The notes under the pieces: model-generated
The model's database searches: none
Told to the model about the DNA's origin: nothing
The model's input: only the letters and a program-made list of their open reading frames with translations
Shown here: in pieces, positions 8,761 to 18,363 of the stretch
Layout of the letters: every line of letters starts with the position of its first letter
Position numbering within the stretch: position 1 is the first letter of the stretch
Source of the DNA: Spirochaetales bacterium
GTDB lineage: Bacteria > Spirochaetota > Spirochaetia > JAFGXN01
Assembly: GCA_016936615.1 (NCBI GenBank)
Contig: JAFGXN010000100.1
Span: 1 to 48,893, forward strand
DNA: 48,893 nucleotides
Reading direction: 5' to 3'
Position numbers and translations under genes: made by a program

Positions 8761-9450
8761 TTATTTATCCTTTTTTAGTACTGTCCGGACAACCTTTGCA
8801 TACTCTTCATTTGAGAAATCCGAAGCCTTAATCTCATCTGATATCTGATTTGCCAAAGATGAAGAAGATGATGACGAATAACTTGAAGAGCTAGAACCTC
8901 TAGAAGAGGAAAAACTCCCTAGCTCCTCATCAAAATCAGATTTAGACTCTCCACCTTCAATATCATCAAAACTTCCTTGAAGAGAATCAATCTCTGGAAG
9001 ACTTTCTGAATGAATCACATCTGGATCATCCTCATCGCCCACAGCAAACATTCCAGGACCCGCATCAGAACTAGAAGAATCGTCTCCCTCATCTCGTCCT
9101 TTATCGTGAGGATCTGCTAAATCATCACTATCTACATCAAGAGAATCAGCTTTTCCAAAGTTTAGATCCAATTCTTGATCATCTTGAAGATCATCATCTA
9201 ATATAATATTTATTCCCTCAGAAGACTCTGACGATTGATCATCCTCTTCTGCAATGAACTTCTCCCACAAAAAGATAAATCCAGCTGATGCAAAAAACAT
9301 TACTACCGAATAGAACAAAGAGCGAAAGATTACTCTGCCAAAGGAGACTGGCCCAATTAATCCGACTAAAAAGAATATTACAAACGATAGTCCAACACAG
9401 ATTGAAATGAGTTTTATCTTTCTTTTTATAAAATCAATTATACCTTTCAC
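8761..9450 (-). CDS. Acidic membrane protein between flhG and sigma28 gene
   Basis: The product has 229 residues. Two transmembrane helices (~14-35 and ~43-62) are joined by a short basic loop. Then comes a long acidic, Ser/Asp/Glu-rich tail (~66-195) with a near-pure serine tract (~178-200), ending in a short helical block ([21 protein letters not shown]). The tail is presumably cytoplasmic. It starts with GTG at 9450, overlapping the flhG stop by four bases (GTGA), with GAGG upstream, which implies translational coupling. I know of no characterised family; a gene of unknown function occupies this spot in treponemes. A role in flagellar regulation is inferred from context only. Confidence 0.8.
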   Translation of the reverse strand: MKGIIDFIKRKIKLISICVGLSFVIFFLVGLIGPVSFGRVIFRSLFYSVVMFFASAGFIFLWEKFIAEEDDQSSESSEGINIILDDDLQDDQELDLNFGKADSLDVDSDDLADPHDKGRDEGDDSSSSDAGPGMFAVGDEDDPDVIHSESLPEIDSLQGSFDDIEGGESKSDFDEELGSFSSSRGSSSSSYSSSSSSSLANQISDEIKASDFSNEEYAKVVRTVLKKDK

Positions 9451-10322
9451 CTAACCTCTTCTTTCTCCGTTCTCTTAAATAGCTTTACCAAAAAATTAGA
9501 AAGACCACTTCCTTCCTTATATTCTACCTTCTCAAGTCTGCTGACAATCTGTCTAATACATGCAGATGCCTTACACTTTGGATCATGAAGTAGGAATGGT
9601 TTCTGCCTTGCAACAGAATCGCCTACAACAGGATCATCATATACATATCCTAAATAATCTATTTTAACATTCAAAAACTGCTGAGCAATATTGATAACAC
9701 GCTCCGCAACCTTCTTTCCTTCTGTTACAGTCTTTACACGGTTAACAATTAACTTCAGACCAAGCTCTGACTTATCTACCTCAGTAGCAATTACCTTGAT
9801 AATTCCATACGCATCAGTAATTGCAGTTGGTTCAGGTGTAGTCACAATAATAGCATCATCTGCCGCAGCAATAAAAGAGAGGACATTATTCGATATACCA
9901 GCTCCTGTATCGACAATTATAACATCAGCTGCTGATAATTCTGACATCTCTGAGACAAATGAATTTCTCTCATCGTCGCTCAAGTTAGCAATTTTAGAAA
10001 AGCCAGAAGCTCCAGCAATAATCTGTATTCCATACTCTGTATCGAGCAAGATATCTTTCATCTTTTTTTGTTTTCGTATTAAATGGTAAAGATTATACTT
10101 AGGAATTATACCCAAGATAACATTTACATTTGCTAATCCAAGATCTGCATCCAGGACAATAACTTTTTTACCTAAGGCTGCATAGGCAAGTGCTAAATTT
10201 ATAGAGATATTAGTCTTACCAACACCACCCTTTCCACTTGAAACAGCAATAATTCTAGTGTTAACATTGCTATTTCCTTTCTTCTGCATAATTTTTCTTA
10301 ATTGCTCTGCCTGATCTATCAT
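9447..10322 (-). CDS. flhG: Flagellar number regulator FlhG (MinD-like ATPase)
   Basis: This 291-residue ParA/MinD family ATPase controls flagellar number and placement together with the GTPase FlhF. The N-terminus ([12 protein letters not shown]) carries the DQAxxLR motif, which in characterised FlhG proteins stimulates FlhF GTP hydrolysis. The deviant Walker A motif is at ~29-37 (SGKGGVGKT). [10 protein letters not shown] and VIVDTGAGI are the following nucleotide-binding motifs. A GTG at 10328 gives two extra residues, but AGG five bases before ATG at 10322 favours the shorter form. The gene follows flhF by 12 bases and overlaps the next gene by four. Confidence 0.95.
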   Translation of the reverse strand: MIDQAEQLRKIMQKKGNSNVNTRIIAVSSGKGGVGKTNISINLALAYAALGKKVIVLDADLGLANVNVILGIIPKYNLYHLIRKQKKMKDILLDTEYGIQIIAGASGFSKIANLSDDERNSFVSEMSELSAADVIIVDTGAGISNNVLSFIAAADDAIIVTTPEPTAITDAYGIIKVIATEVDKSELGLKLIVNRVKTVTEGKKVAERVINIAQQFLNVKIDYLGYVYDDPVVGDSVARQKPFLLHDPKCKASACIRQIVSRLEKVEYKEGSGLSNFLVKLFKRTEKEEVR

Positions 10323-10334
10323 AAACACCTGCCT

Positions 10335-11468
10335 TTATTCATTAAATCCTATAAGATTTATAAGAATTTTTCTTTTTGTAGATTTTTCTATATCGCGAGG
10401 AACATCCTGACCATCTGTTATGTATGAAATACCACAATCTAGTTTGTGAATTGCACTAATAACGTTACCTGCTCGAGATGTCTCATCTAACTTGGTTAAA
10501 ATTATTGAGTCATATTTAAAAGGGCTAAACTGTGCAGCAATCTCAAGAAAATCAGCTGTCTTGATTCCCGAAGCAATCGTCAAATAAAGCTCTGGCTTGC
10601 TTGGGCAACCAGATAATATCTCTTGCATCTCAGCAAGTTTGCGAAAATCTTTAGGGCTCTTACCAATTGTATCTATTAAAATAATGTCATACCCTTGATC
10701 AATCAGCATCTGCTTGCGCAACTCATCAGCAGATTCGACACCAGCCACTGGAACTTCCATAATCTCACCATAAATTTCCATTTGTCGCTTTGCACCGATT
10801 CTATAATTGTCGATAGTTATAATTTTAATTTTCTTCGAATTACCTTCAAGCTTAAAATTCGCAGCCAACTTAGCAATCGTTGTAGTCTTTCCAACACCAG
10901 TAGGGCCGACAAGAACAATAACCCTGGGACCAGTCTCAAGACGAGATCGTTGCTCAGGATCTACAATTCTTATTGAATCTGATATCCACTCAAAGACCTT
11001 TGACTTTACATAAGAAAAATCATCAAGCTTCCCGACTGGAAGTTCACTCTCGATCTTCTCGCGTATAAATTTTATATAATCATATGAAAAATCATTGTCT
11101 ATAAGAAGCTTCTCCAACTCCTTAAAAATTGGTTTTTCAGCAGAGACAGGCTCACTTGGCGCTGAATCCAACTTTGACTTAATCTCATTAACATTCTTCA
11201 GAATATCCTTCATCAACTTATCATTTTGAACATTGTTCAGGATCTTCTCTTTCTCTTTCTCAATACTCTTTGTTCGTGAATATTGATCAGATACAGAATT
11301 AGAGAAATAACCTTCACCCACAACCATTTCTTTTGGGAAGAGACCTAGAAAACCTTTTTTACTCTCATTCTTTATGGATAAAATTTTTGCATTTGCCCCA
11401 TATTTAGACTGTATCTTGAACCTCAACTCATCGATAGTATCAGCCTCTTCTGTGAAATAGCTATACAT
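10335..11468 (-). CDS. flhF: Flagellar biosynthesis GTPase FlhF (SRP-like)
   Basis: The product has 377 residues. It is a third member of the Ffh/FtsY GTPase family and marks the site of flagellar assembly. The N-terminal ~60 residues contain the FlhF-specific YFTEEADTIDELRFKIQSKYGANAKIL block. A variable, partly coiled region runs to ~110. The NG domain follows, with P-loop GPTGVGKTT at ~188-196, then DNYRIGAKRQME, the G3-like DTIGKSP and the TKLDETSRAG specificity motif. The ATG at 11468 overlaps the end of flhA by eight bases (ATGTATAG), consistent with coupled translation. Confidence 0.96.
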   Translation of the reverse strand: MYSYFTEEADTIDELRFKIQSKYGANAKILSIKNESKKGFLGLFPKEMVVGEGYFSNSVSDQYSRTKSIEKEKEKILNNVQNDKLMKDILKNVNEIKSKLDSAPSEPVSAEKPIFKELEKLLIDNDFSYDYIKFIREKIESELPVGKLDDFSYVKSKVFEWISDSIRIVDPEQRSRLETGPRVIVLVGPTGVGKTTTIAKLAANFKLEGNSKKIKIITIDNYRIGAKRQMEIYGEIMEVPVAGVESADELRKQMLIDQGYDIILIDTIGKSPKDFRKLAEMQEILSGCPSKPELYLTIASGIKTADFLEIAAQFSPFKYDSIILTKLDETSRAGNVISAIHKLDCGISYITDGQDVPRDIEKSTKRKILINLIGFNE

Positions 11469-13575
11469 TTAAAACCTCTTCTTCTAATTTTATTTCCCCA
11501 AGTCTATTAACCCTTACACTTGGGTCGATCTCTGGAACTGATATAATAATCAGTCCTGGAATTTCTCGCTCAGTAATAGATCTGACTAATCTACGAGTGC
11601 CCTCACTAGTCAGAATAATAGCAGGAAAACCTTGTTGACTTACAGTATACACCATATTTGTAAGTTTATTAATAAATTTTGACAAAATTCTAGGTGGAAG
11701 ACCACAAGTTCTGCCAGATGTTGTCTCGATCTCCGAATCTAATATCAATCTTTCAAGCTCGGGGTCGATTGTTAAGACATTTAACATCTTATCATCAGCA
11801 TATTGCTTGCAAATTTGCCGTTTTAGCCTCTGCCTCACCTTCTCTACTAAGAACTCAACATCCTTAGTTACAGTTGCATAATCTGCGATTGTCTCAAGAA
11901 TAGGAACAATATTTCTGATAGAGATATTCTCCTTCAACAAAAGCTGCAACACCTTCTGAATCTCTCCAAGAGAGAGATGCTTCTTGACCTCATCTACAAC
12001 AGCAGGAGCATCTTGCTTCAATGTATCAAGGATAGACATTACATCTTGTCGCCCTACCATCTCAAATGCGTGCTTCTTAATAATCTCACTCAAATGAGTA
12101 ACAATAATTGATGGTCCATCCACAACAGTGTAACCCTTTCGATCTGCCTCATCTCGTTGATCTTCTAGCACCCACCTCGCAGGCAGACCAAAAGCTGGAT
12201 CTACAGTCTCCTCACCAGTAACCTCTTCTGAGACAATACCTGAATTTATAGCAAGATAATAACCTGTCTTAATAAGACCTGAACCAACATCTATACCATT
12301 GATCTTGATACTATAGGCAGTTGGATCTAATCGCATATTATCAATGATTCTTATCCTCGGCACAACAAGTCCTAGCTCAAGTGCTGATTCACGCCTGACC
12401 CTGGTAATTCTATCTAACAACTCAGCACCCTGATCCTTATCGACAAGCGGAATCAATCCGTAACCAAGCTCTACAGAGATTGGATCTAATGGCACAACTG
12501 GGGACAACTCCTCAGGCTCCTTAACAACCGAAGATGCTGCCTTCTTCTCCTCTGACCTTTTCTTTTCCGTAGCCTTTGTATTAGAAATTTTATAACCCAA
12601 ATAACCAGACAAAACAGTCAAAGGAGCAAGGATATACCAAGGCGCACCAGGAATAAACATAAAAACAAAGGTAAAGACTGCAATGACATAATAGACTATC
12701 GCATTCATAGTGAACTGTTTCTTGATATCCTGACCAAAGGTCTCATCAGAGATAGATCTAGTAACAATCAAACCTGTAGCAGTAGATATTAAAAGCGCAG
12801 GAAACTGAGAGACAAGACCATCACCGATTGCAAGACCCAAATAATTACTAGCTGCACCACCAAAACGTTCTCCATGAATGAGCATACCAATAACAATACC
12901 ACCAATAATATTTACAGCAGTAATAAAGATACCAACCTTGACATTACCAGAGACAAACTTCGAGGCTCCATCCATAGCACCATAGAAGTCAACCTCTTTC
13001 TGAAGCTCCTTCTTCTTGCGCCTAGCATCCTCTTCTGAGATTAATCCAGAAGAAAATTCCTGGTCTATCGACATCTGCTTACCAGGCATAGCATCAAGGG
13101 TAAATCTTGCCGCAACCTCAGCAACACGTGTAGCTCCCTTTGTAATAACAAAAAATTGAACTGCTACAATTATCAAAAATATAATAAAACCAATAACCAA
13201 TGATTGAGAATTCGAGATATCTGAAGAGCCACCCTTAATAACAAAATCAGCAAACATTGCAACTACTCTAGAGTCAAAATTTTCTTTACCTTCCAATATC
13301 AATCGAGTTGAACTGACATTTATCGCCAGACCAAAGACAGTCGAGACAAGTAGTACAGATGGAAATGCAGAGAAATCCAAGGCTCTATCAGAAAATAAAA
13401 TTATCAATAGAATAGACAACGCTAAAAGAAAGTTTAAAATCATTGCTATGTCGAGAATCAAACCAACTGGGGGAATCAACAACATAGAAATAATGAACAA
13501 TAATCCAACTGCCACAACGAAATTATTTCCATTTTCCAATAGAAGCTTTTTTAAGCTCAAATTCTTAGTATTCAA
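11461..13575 (-). CDS. flhA: Flagellar type III export gate protein FlhA
   Basis: The product has 704 residues. The N-terminal half has about eight transmembrane helices, with the conserved cytoplasmic loop ARFTLDAMPGKQMSIDQEF between them. The C-terminal half (~350-704) is the soluble domain that forms the nonameric export ring and binds chaperone-substrate complexes. It works with FlhB, FliP, FliQ and FliR in the export gate. The start is TTG at 13575, preceded by AGGGG at six bases. The frame has no nearer ATG. It begins nine bases after flhB ends, and its end overlaps flhF. Confidence 0.97.
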   Translation of the reverse strand: MNTKNLSLKKLLLENGNNFVVAVGLLFIISMLLIPPVGLILDIAMILNFLLALSILLIILFSDRALDFSAFPSVLLVSTVFGLAINVSSTRLILEGKENFDSRVVAMFADFVIKGGSSDISNSQSLVIGFIIFLIIVAVQFFVITKGATRVAEVAARFTLDAMPGKQMSIDQEFSSGLISEEDARRKKKELQKEVDFYGAMDGASKFVSGNVKVGIFITAVNIIGGIVIGMLIHGERFGGAASNYLGLAIGDGLVSQFPALLISTATGLIVTRSISDETFGQDIKKQFTMNAIVYYVIAVFTFVFMFIPGAPWYILAPLTVLSGYLGYKISNTKATEKKRSEEKKAASSVVKEPEELSPVVPLDPISVELGYGLIPLVDKDQGAELLDRITRVRRESALELGLVVPRIRIIDNMRLDPTAYSIKINGIDVGSGLIKTGYYLAINSGIVSEEVTGEETVDPAFGLPARWVLEDQRDEADRKGYTVVDGPSIIVTHLSEIIKKHAFEMVGRQDVMSILDTLKQDAPAVVDEVKKHLSLGEIQKVLQLLLKENISIRNIVPILETIADYATVTKDVEFLVEKVRQRLKRQICKQYADDKMLNVLTIDPELERLILDSEIETTSGRTCGLPPRILSKFINKLTNMVYTVSQQGFPAIILTSEGTRRLVRSITEREIPGLIIISVPEIDPSVRVNRLGEIKLEEEVLNV

Positions 13576-13584
13576 GATCTACCC

Positions 13585-14766
13585 CTATATCGCATATTCA
13601 GCCTTCCCTTGCAGTGTATAAATTTCTGCTAAAATTATAGAGACTACCTCATAATATTTTTCAGGAATCTCATCCCCAACCTCAAGCTCAGCATACAATG
13701 CACGTGCAAGTGGCTTATTCTCAACAATAGTAACATCATTCTGCCTAGCAATCGATTTTATACTCATTGCTAGCTCATCATGACCCTTTGCGACAAGAAC
13801 TGGAGCAAACATCGAATCCTTGTTCCACTCAAGAGCAACAGCAAAGTGTGTCGGGTTAGTAATTACAACATCAGCACCAGCAACACTCTTTATCACATTT
13901 GTAGAGAGAATCTCTCGCATTCTCTCCCTCAATCTACTCTTAATAAGTGGATCTCCATCCATCATCTTCCGCTCTTCCTTAATCTCCTGCTTAGTCATCT
14001 TCAAAGACTCACGGTGCTTATGTCTCTCAAAGAAATAATCAGGAACAGAGAATGCAATCAAGGCCAAAGTTGCTTGAATCATAATCTTCAGCCCTAAACC
14101 AAGAATAACCTCAAAAGCATCTGGTAACGATAGGTTATAAAAATATATAATCGTCTCAAATTCACCCATTATATTCAAGACAGAAATTACTACAATAACA
14201 GCCACCTTAATCAGTGATTTTAAGGTATTGAACGCAGCTTCACCTGAGAAGAAGGCTTTCTTAAAAAATTTATCCAACCTCGGGATAATCTTCTTAAAAT
14301 CAGGTTCAATCGGCTTTGTAGTAAAAAGAAATCCAACTTGCATGACATTTGCAATTATTGCAGAAAAAAAGCATATCGCAACAAATGGTCCGACAATCCT
14401 GACAGTAGAAAAGAACAAGACTTCCATCACATTTATATCTTTTGCTGGATTCAACACACCAACATCTTTGAAAAGCGACCTCATCATCTCAGCCATAGCA
14501 TTGAACATTGATTTTCCAAAAATCCAGAGACCTAAAATCGAAAACAATAGACAGATTGCACCTACAAGATCATTCGACTTTACAACCTTTCCCTCTTCGC
14601 GCGCTTTGCGAATTTTATGTTCTGTCGGATCTTCAGTTCGACCTTCATCTTCCGCAGCAAACCACTGGAGAGTATACCCCTGTGGTAGTAATTTCAAATC
14701 TAGAGAGTCAATAATCTGTTGTTTAAGAGCAAGCTCTTTCTCATCCTGATAAATAAATAATCGCAT
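13585..14766 (-). CDS. flhB: Flagellar export switch protein FlhB
   Basis: This 393-residue export-apparatus protein switches substrate class after self-cleavage. The autocleavage motif NPTH is at 304-307. Four transmembrane segments lie between ~66 and ~245. The conserved block EDEGRTEDPTEHKIRKAREEGKV begins at ~40. The first ~38 residues form an unusually long N-terminal extension. The ATG at 14766 overlaps the end of fliR by 26 bases and has only a poor GGAAG sequence close by, so translation may depend on coupling. No other ATG lies before the conserved region, so the start is less certain than the gene. Confidence 0.95.
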   Translation of the reverse strand: MRLFIYQDEKELALKQQIIDSLDLKLLPQGYTLQWFAAEDEGRTEDPTEHKIRKAREEGKVVKSNDLVGAICLLFSILGLWIFGKSMFNAMAEMMRSLFKDVGVLNPAKDINVMEVLFFSTVRIVGPFVAICFFSAIIANVMQVGFLFTTKPIEPDFKKIIPRLDKFFKKAFFSGEAAFNTLKSLIKVAVIVVISVLNIMGEFETIIYFYNLSLPDAFEVILGLGLKIMIQATLALIAFSVPDYFFERHKHRESLKMTKQEIKEERKMMDGDPLIKSRLRERMREILSTNVIKSVAGADVVITNPTHFAVALEWNKDSMFAPVLVAKGHDELAMSIKSIARQNDVTIVENKPLARALYAELEVGDEIPEKYYEVVSIILAEIYTLQGKAEYAI

Positions 14767-15520
14767 CTTCCATCACATAATATATTTGGTCTATAAAATT
14801 AGCTATAAAACTACCCAATATTGGCAAGGCCAAGATCAGAATAAAAAATCCTACAGCAATATTTATAGGAAATCCCAACATCAATAAATTCAACTGAGGT
14901 GCTGCCTTTGCTAACAACCCCAAAGTAAGGGAGGCTAAAAAAAGCGTGCCAATTATCGGAAAGGCAATAATCAAAGCCTGACCAAAAACCTTCCCAATCG
15001 AGGTAACAAACATCTCAAAAAAAGGCTCACTACTAAAAACTATCTCAGAAGGCCTAATAACATCGAAGGATTTCACAATCCCAACGTAGAAGACCTTCAC
15101 CAACCCGTTAGAGGCTAAAAATATTAACATCGCGAACAGGTTCAAAAACTGTCCTAAGATAGGCAACTCTTGCATACCAATCGGATCAAAGACACTTGCA
15201 GCAGAGAATCCCATCTGTACTGAAAACAACTCTCCAGCAACCTGAAAGACAGAAAAGAACAACTGCACAACAAAGCCTAGAGTCAAGCCAACAACAACCT
15301 CGGCAAGAAGCAACAAAATATAACTCACCACAGACTCAGGAACATAATAACCACTTGTAACCATAACAGGGAGGGCTATATATGCGCAAAAAAAAGCAAT
15401 CCCAACCTTAGCTACAGCAGGAATCGCACTAGAGGACATCAATGGCAACGTAACCATTAAAGCAAACACCCTTGCCAACAAAAGCAAAAATATCTGTGAG
15501 TTTTCAACCAAGATATCCAA
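14741..15520 (-). CDS. fliR: Flagellar export gate protein FliR
   Basis: This 259-residue integral membrane protein has about six to eight hydrophobic helices. It forms the FliP5-FliQ4-FliR1 core of the flagellar export gate. Family hallmarks include the FSVQMGFSAASVFDPIGMQELPILGQFLNL stretch around residues 98-127. It starts with TTG at 15520, eight bases after GGAGG, which itself overlaps the end of fliQ. The stop lies inside the start of flhB. Length is normal for the family. Confidence 0.96.
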   Translation of the reverse strand: MDILVENSQIFLLLLARVFALMVTLPLMSSSAIPAVAKVGIAFFCAYIALPVMVTSGYYVPESVVSYILLLLAEVVVGLTLGFVVQLFFSVFQVAGELFSVQMGFSAASVFDPIGMQELPILGQFLNLFAMLIFLASNGLVKVFYVGIVKSFDVIRPSEIVFSSEPFFEMFVTSIGKVFGQALIIAFPIIGTLFLASLTLGLLAKAAPQLNLLMLGFPINIAVGFFILILALPILGSFIANFIDQIYYVMEDAIIYLSG

Positions 15521-15524
15521 CTAA

Positions 15525-15797
15525 TCAACCTCCACCGTAACGCGAAATCTTTTCAAACAATATAGTTGTATAATCACCCATATTAGAAAACACCCACGGT
15601 GCTAAAAGAATCAAAACAATCATAATTGCAGCAATCTTTGGAACAAATGTCAATGTCTGCTCCTGTATTGAGGTAGTTGCCTGAAAGATAGAGATAATCA
15701 AACCAACAAATAAACCAACCATAAGTATCGGTGCTGCAATAATTAACATCTGAATGATCGCACCTCTAAACATAGCAATTGCTTCACCTTCACTCAT
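15525..15797 (-). CDS. fliQ: Flagellar export gate protein FliQ
   Basis: This 90-residue protein consists of two transmembrane helices and has the family's standard length. It forms part of the helical FliPQR export gate in the inner membrane. Conserved elements are AAPILMVGLFVGLIISIFQATTSIQEQTLTFVPKI in the first half and the second hydrophobic helix near residue 60. The ATG at 15797 shares one base with the fliP stop codon (TAATG), so translation is tightly coupled. Confidence 0.97.
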   Translation of the reverse strand: MSEGEAIAMFRGAIIQMLIIAAPILMVGLFVGLIISIFQATTSIQEQTLTFVPKIAAIMIVLILLAPWVFSNMGDYTTILFEKISRYGGG

Positions 15798-16579
15798 TAT
15801 CCACCTCCAAAACTTAGGACAACCTGTCTAGTAATCAAGGTCCACCCATCAACTAATACAAACAACAATAATTTAAAAGGCAATGATATCATTACCGGAG
15901 GCAACATTATCATACCCATTGACATCAAGATAGAAGAGACAACCAAGTCAATTACAATAAAAGGCAAATATATCAAAATTCCCATCCAAAATGCTATCTT
16001 CAACTCATTCAAGACAAAGGCGGGAATCAAAATATATGTAGGAATATCAGCTAAGGTCTGTGGCAACTCTTTCTTCCCGCTTAATTTCCAAAAAACCTGT
16101 AAATTCTCATGATTATTATCTAACTGCCTGAACATAAACATTCTTAAAGGCGCTTCTGCATTCTTGTAAAACTCATTCATAGTAATCTCTTCATTAGCAA
16201 GAGGCTTAAAGGCATCTTCATAGATGTCCTGAAATACTGGCCACATAACAAAAACAGTTAAAAACAGAGCAACACCAAAGACAACCTGGTTAGGTGGAAC
16301 CTGCTGAAGAGACAAGGCGCGCTTAATAAAGTCAAAAACTATCGCAATTCTAAGAAAACTCGTAGTAAGAACTATTATAGATGGAGAAAGAGTAATTATC
16401 GCAATCAAAATTAATAGCTGTAAGGAAAAAGCAACTTCCCGTCCAGACTGAGGCTCTCTAACTTGCAAATCCATGAAAGGAACAAAGGTCCTATCATCAT
16501 CTGTTGTAGTTGTTTGAGCATGCAATGAACTAAAAGAGATGATTACAAAAAACAATACAACGATACTTTTTTTATTCAA
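15797..16579 (-). CDS. fliP: Flagellar export gate protein FliP
   Basis: The product has 260 residues, with a cleavable-type signal peptide (NKKSIVVLFFVIISFSSLHAQ) followed by the FliP core: an extracytoplasmic loop and four helices (LTTSFLRIAIVFDFIKRAL; EDAFKPLANEEITMNEFY; IGILIYLPFIVIDLVVSSILMSMGMIMLPPVMISLPFKLLLF-like segments). A longer frame opens with GTG at 16585, but that codon abuts the Shine-Dalgarno GGGGGAG. TTG at 16579 is spaced five bases from it and gives a normal signal peptide, so I prefer it. It is coupled to fliQ by a one-base overlap. Confidence 0.95.
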   Translation of the reverse strand: MNKKSIVVLFFVIISFSSLHAQTTTTDDDRTFVPFMDLQVREPQSGREVAFSLQLLILIAIITLSPSIIVLTTSFLRIAIVFDFIKRALSLQQVPPNQVVFGVALFLTVFVMWPVFQDIYEDAFKPLANEEITMNEFYKNAEAPLRMFMFRQLDNNHENLQVFWKLSGKKELPQTLADIPTYILIPAFVLNELKIAFWMGILIYLPFIVIDLVVSSILMSMGMIMLPPVMISLPFKLLLFVLVDGWTLITRQVVLSFGGG

Positions 16580-16602
16580 AAACACTCCCCCATCACTTTA
16601 AT

Positions 16603-17265
16603 CTATTTCATATTCTTCAATTTATCTTTCTGCTTATTCAAGAAACTAAACGAACCCTTTATCTCTGTATCAGCCGAGCTTAATTTAGACTTACCCAAAG
16701 ATCTCATCAGCTTATCTGAAAAAGTTTCAGATTTAGTATTCAAGGGTAACTCCTCTTTCTTAAGCTGCAAAGAGTTTACGGTCTGTTCATTATCTATCTT
16801 GGAAATAAGGTTGACATTTGTATCTGTGGAACCAACTAGAAAATATTCACTTCCAACATTAACAATATGCACAAGTCGCCCGTTAGCAAGTGTTGTCGTC
16901 GATATTAGATGAATCTCATCATTATCTTGAACAGAAGGAGAGCTAATCTTCTTCAAGATCCTCATAAACAAAACAATTATTATGACAATAAAGATAAAAA
17001 TTATTATAAACTTAAAGATCTCTTTAAATCCTACTGTTCGATATTGTTCATTCCGAGGCGGATTAGGATTCTCAGGCGTTGCAGCCTCACCACTCTCTTG
17101 CGATTCTGTAGCTGACGTTGCATCATCAGTTGGAGCAACCTCGGATGCTGCTCGAGGCGGTTCACCCGCCAAATTAACTTTATAATCCGACTCATTACGA
17201 GTCGATTGAGCAAAAATAGTGAAACTTAATAGAAATAGCACAACTAAAATAGATAGTTTTCTCAT
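16603..17265 (-). CDS. fliO: Flagellar biosynthesis protein FliO (FliZ)
   Basis: The product has 220 residues: signal peptide (~1-19, ending IFAQ), a periplasmic Ala/Glu/Pro-rich segment, one transmembrane helix (~84-105), then the FliO domain with DEIHLISTTTLANGRLVHIVNVGSEYFLVGSTDTNVNLI and a charged tail. FliO helps the FliP ring assemble. Spirochaete annotation often calls it FliZ. The ATG at 17265 is preceded by a G-rich Shine-Dalgarno. A 75-base gap upstream holds a candidate internal promoter, so the export-gate genes may have their own start of transcription. Confidence 0.92.
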   Translation of the reverse strand: MRKLSILVVLFLLSFTIFAQSTRNESDYKVNLAGEPPRAASEVAPTDDATSATESQESGEAATPENPNPPRNEQYRTVGFKEIFKFIIIFIFIVIIIVLFMRILKKISSPSVQDNDEIHLISTTTLANGRLVHIVNVGSEYFLVGSTDTNVNLISKIDNEQTVNSLQLKKEELPLNTKSETFSDKLMRSLGKSKLSSADTEIKGSFSFLNKQKDKLKNMK

Positions 17266-17305
17266 CCCCTCCCCTTGAGAACTTAAACTAGTTAAAATCT
17301 AATAT

Positions 17306-17333
17306 ATTGTAGCATATTATATGAATTTGTAAA
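17306..17333 (-). promoter_or_regulatory. Candidate internal promoter before fliO
   Basis: On the minus strand TTTACA (17333-17328) and TACAAT (17311-17306) are separated by 16 bases, each one mismatch from the sigma70 consensus. They lie in the gap between the fliY stop and the fliO start. This would allow the export-gate genes fliO to flhA, and those beyond, to be transcribed separately from the upstream flagellar genes. Confidence 0.5.
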
Positions 17334-17340
17334 ATACATT

Positions 17341-18363
17341 TTAAACCATATTTGAAACTCTTTCCATAGGAGAGATAATCTCAGTTACACGAACTCCAAA
17401 ATTTTCATCAATAACAACAACCTCGCCCTTTGCTATCAATTTATGGTTGACTAGAATATCAACTGGCTCTCCTGCTAACTTATCAAGCTCGATAATTGTT
17501 CCTTCGCCCATGCTTAGAATATCTTTTATAAGCTTCTTAGTTCTTCCCAATTCAACAGTCATCTCCATGAAGACGTCCATCAAAAGACCTATATTTCCAT
17601 ATTCCTTCGAATCTCGTGTCTCATTTAAATTAGGGAATTGTACTGAATTTGCTGCCATTGAGGGACCTCCTCCAAAAAAATTAGAATCCTGCTGCTGAGA
17701 TTGTTGCTGCTGGGCTGGCGCACTTATCAAACCCTTAGCAACGTCATTTGAAAAAACTTCAATAATATTTACATCTTCCAACCCGTTTATACTGCCTTGA
17801 TAGATTGCCCTTACTACAGGATCTGGAATTTCAGTCAATCCTGACTTAGGATTCTTCGTAGCTGATACTGAATATGCATTTATTGATTTGCCTGTCTCAT
17901 TGCTAAGCAAGGTAACAGAAGAACCTGCAATTACATTTCCAGCCTCTTCAAGAGCAGAGAGGGCTGAATCATCTAAATCAACATTATCTAGCCCCATCAT
18001 CTTGCCAGCTATCAAACTTGCAACTTCTACTGATAAGATATATTTATGAGTTCCATTAACATCTCCAGAAAAGTTGGCAGAAATTACTACTACCTCTTCT
18101 GTTAGCTGATCTGTCAAGGATTGTTTGCTATTTGAGGCTAATGTTCCTAGCTTTAAGCTAACTGGTTCACTAATAAGACCTCTCAGAACCTCTGAAAGGT
18201 TTGAGCTATTCTTAGTTAATAAACCCCTTAATGACTCTATATCTTTTCCTGAGAGGTCATTTTGAGAAGTAGCTTTAGGCTGAACTTCGCTTCCTATTCC
18301 AGAATCGAAACCTCCAGACAACAAAGCATCTATTTCGTCTTGTGACAATGATCCATCACTCAT
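17341..18363 (-). CDS. fliY: Flagellar motor switch protein FliY (FliN-type)
   Basis: The product has 340 residues. The N-terminus carries LSQDEIDALLSGG, the same CheY-P docking motif as FliM. The middle (~80-200) resembles the CheC/CheX phosphatase fold, including LEEAGNVIAGSSVTLLS. A Q-rich linker leads to the C-terminal SpoA/FliN domain (~260-340, MTVELGRTKKLIKDILSMGEGTIIEL). A longer frame begins with TTG at 18378, but AAGGAG lies six bases before ATG at 18363. That start gives an eight-base overlap (ATGAGTGA) with fliM, so I use it. It forms the lower C-ring and probably helps terminate CheY signalling. Confidence 0.93.
   Translation of the reverse strand: MSDGSLSQDEIDALLSGGFDSGIGSEVQPKATSQNDLSGKDIESLRGLLTKNSSNLSEVLRGLISEPVSLKLGTLASNSKQSLTDQLTEEVVVISANFSGDVNGTHKYILSVEVASLIAGKMMGLDNVDLDDSALSALEEAGNVIAGSSVTLLSNETGKSINAYSVSATKNPKSGLTEIPDPVVRAIYQGSINGLEDVNIIEVFSNDVAKGLISAPAQQQQSQQQDSNFFGGGPSMAANSVQFPNLNETRDSKEYGNIGLLMDVFMEMTVELGRTKKLIKDILSMGEGTIIELDKLAGEPVDILVNHKLIAKGEVVVIDENFGVRVTEIISPMERVSNMV

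Noticed and set aside
14228-14749. 173-codon plus-strand frame opposite flhB
   Set aside because: It is antisense to the well-conserved flhB and shows no coding signal of its own.
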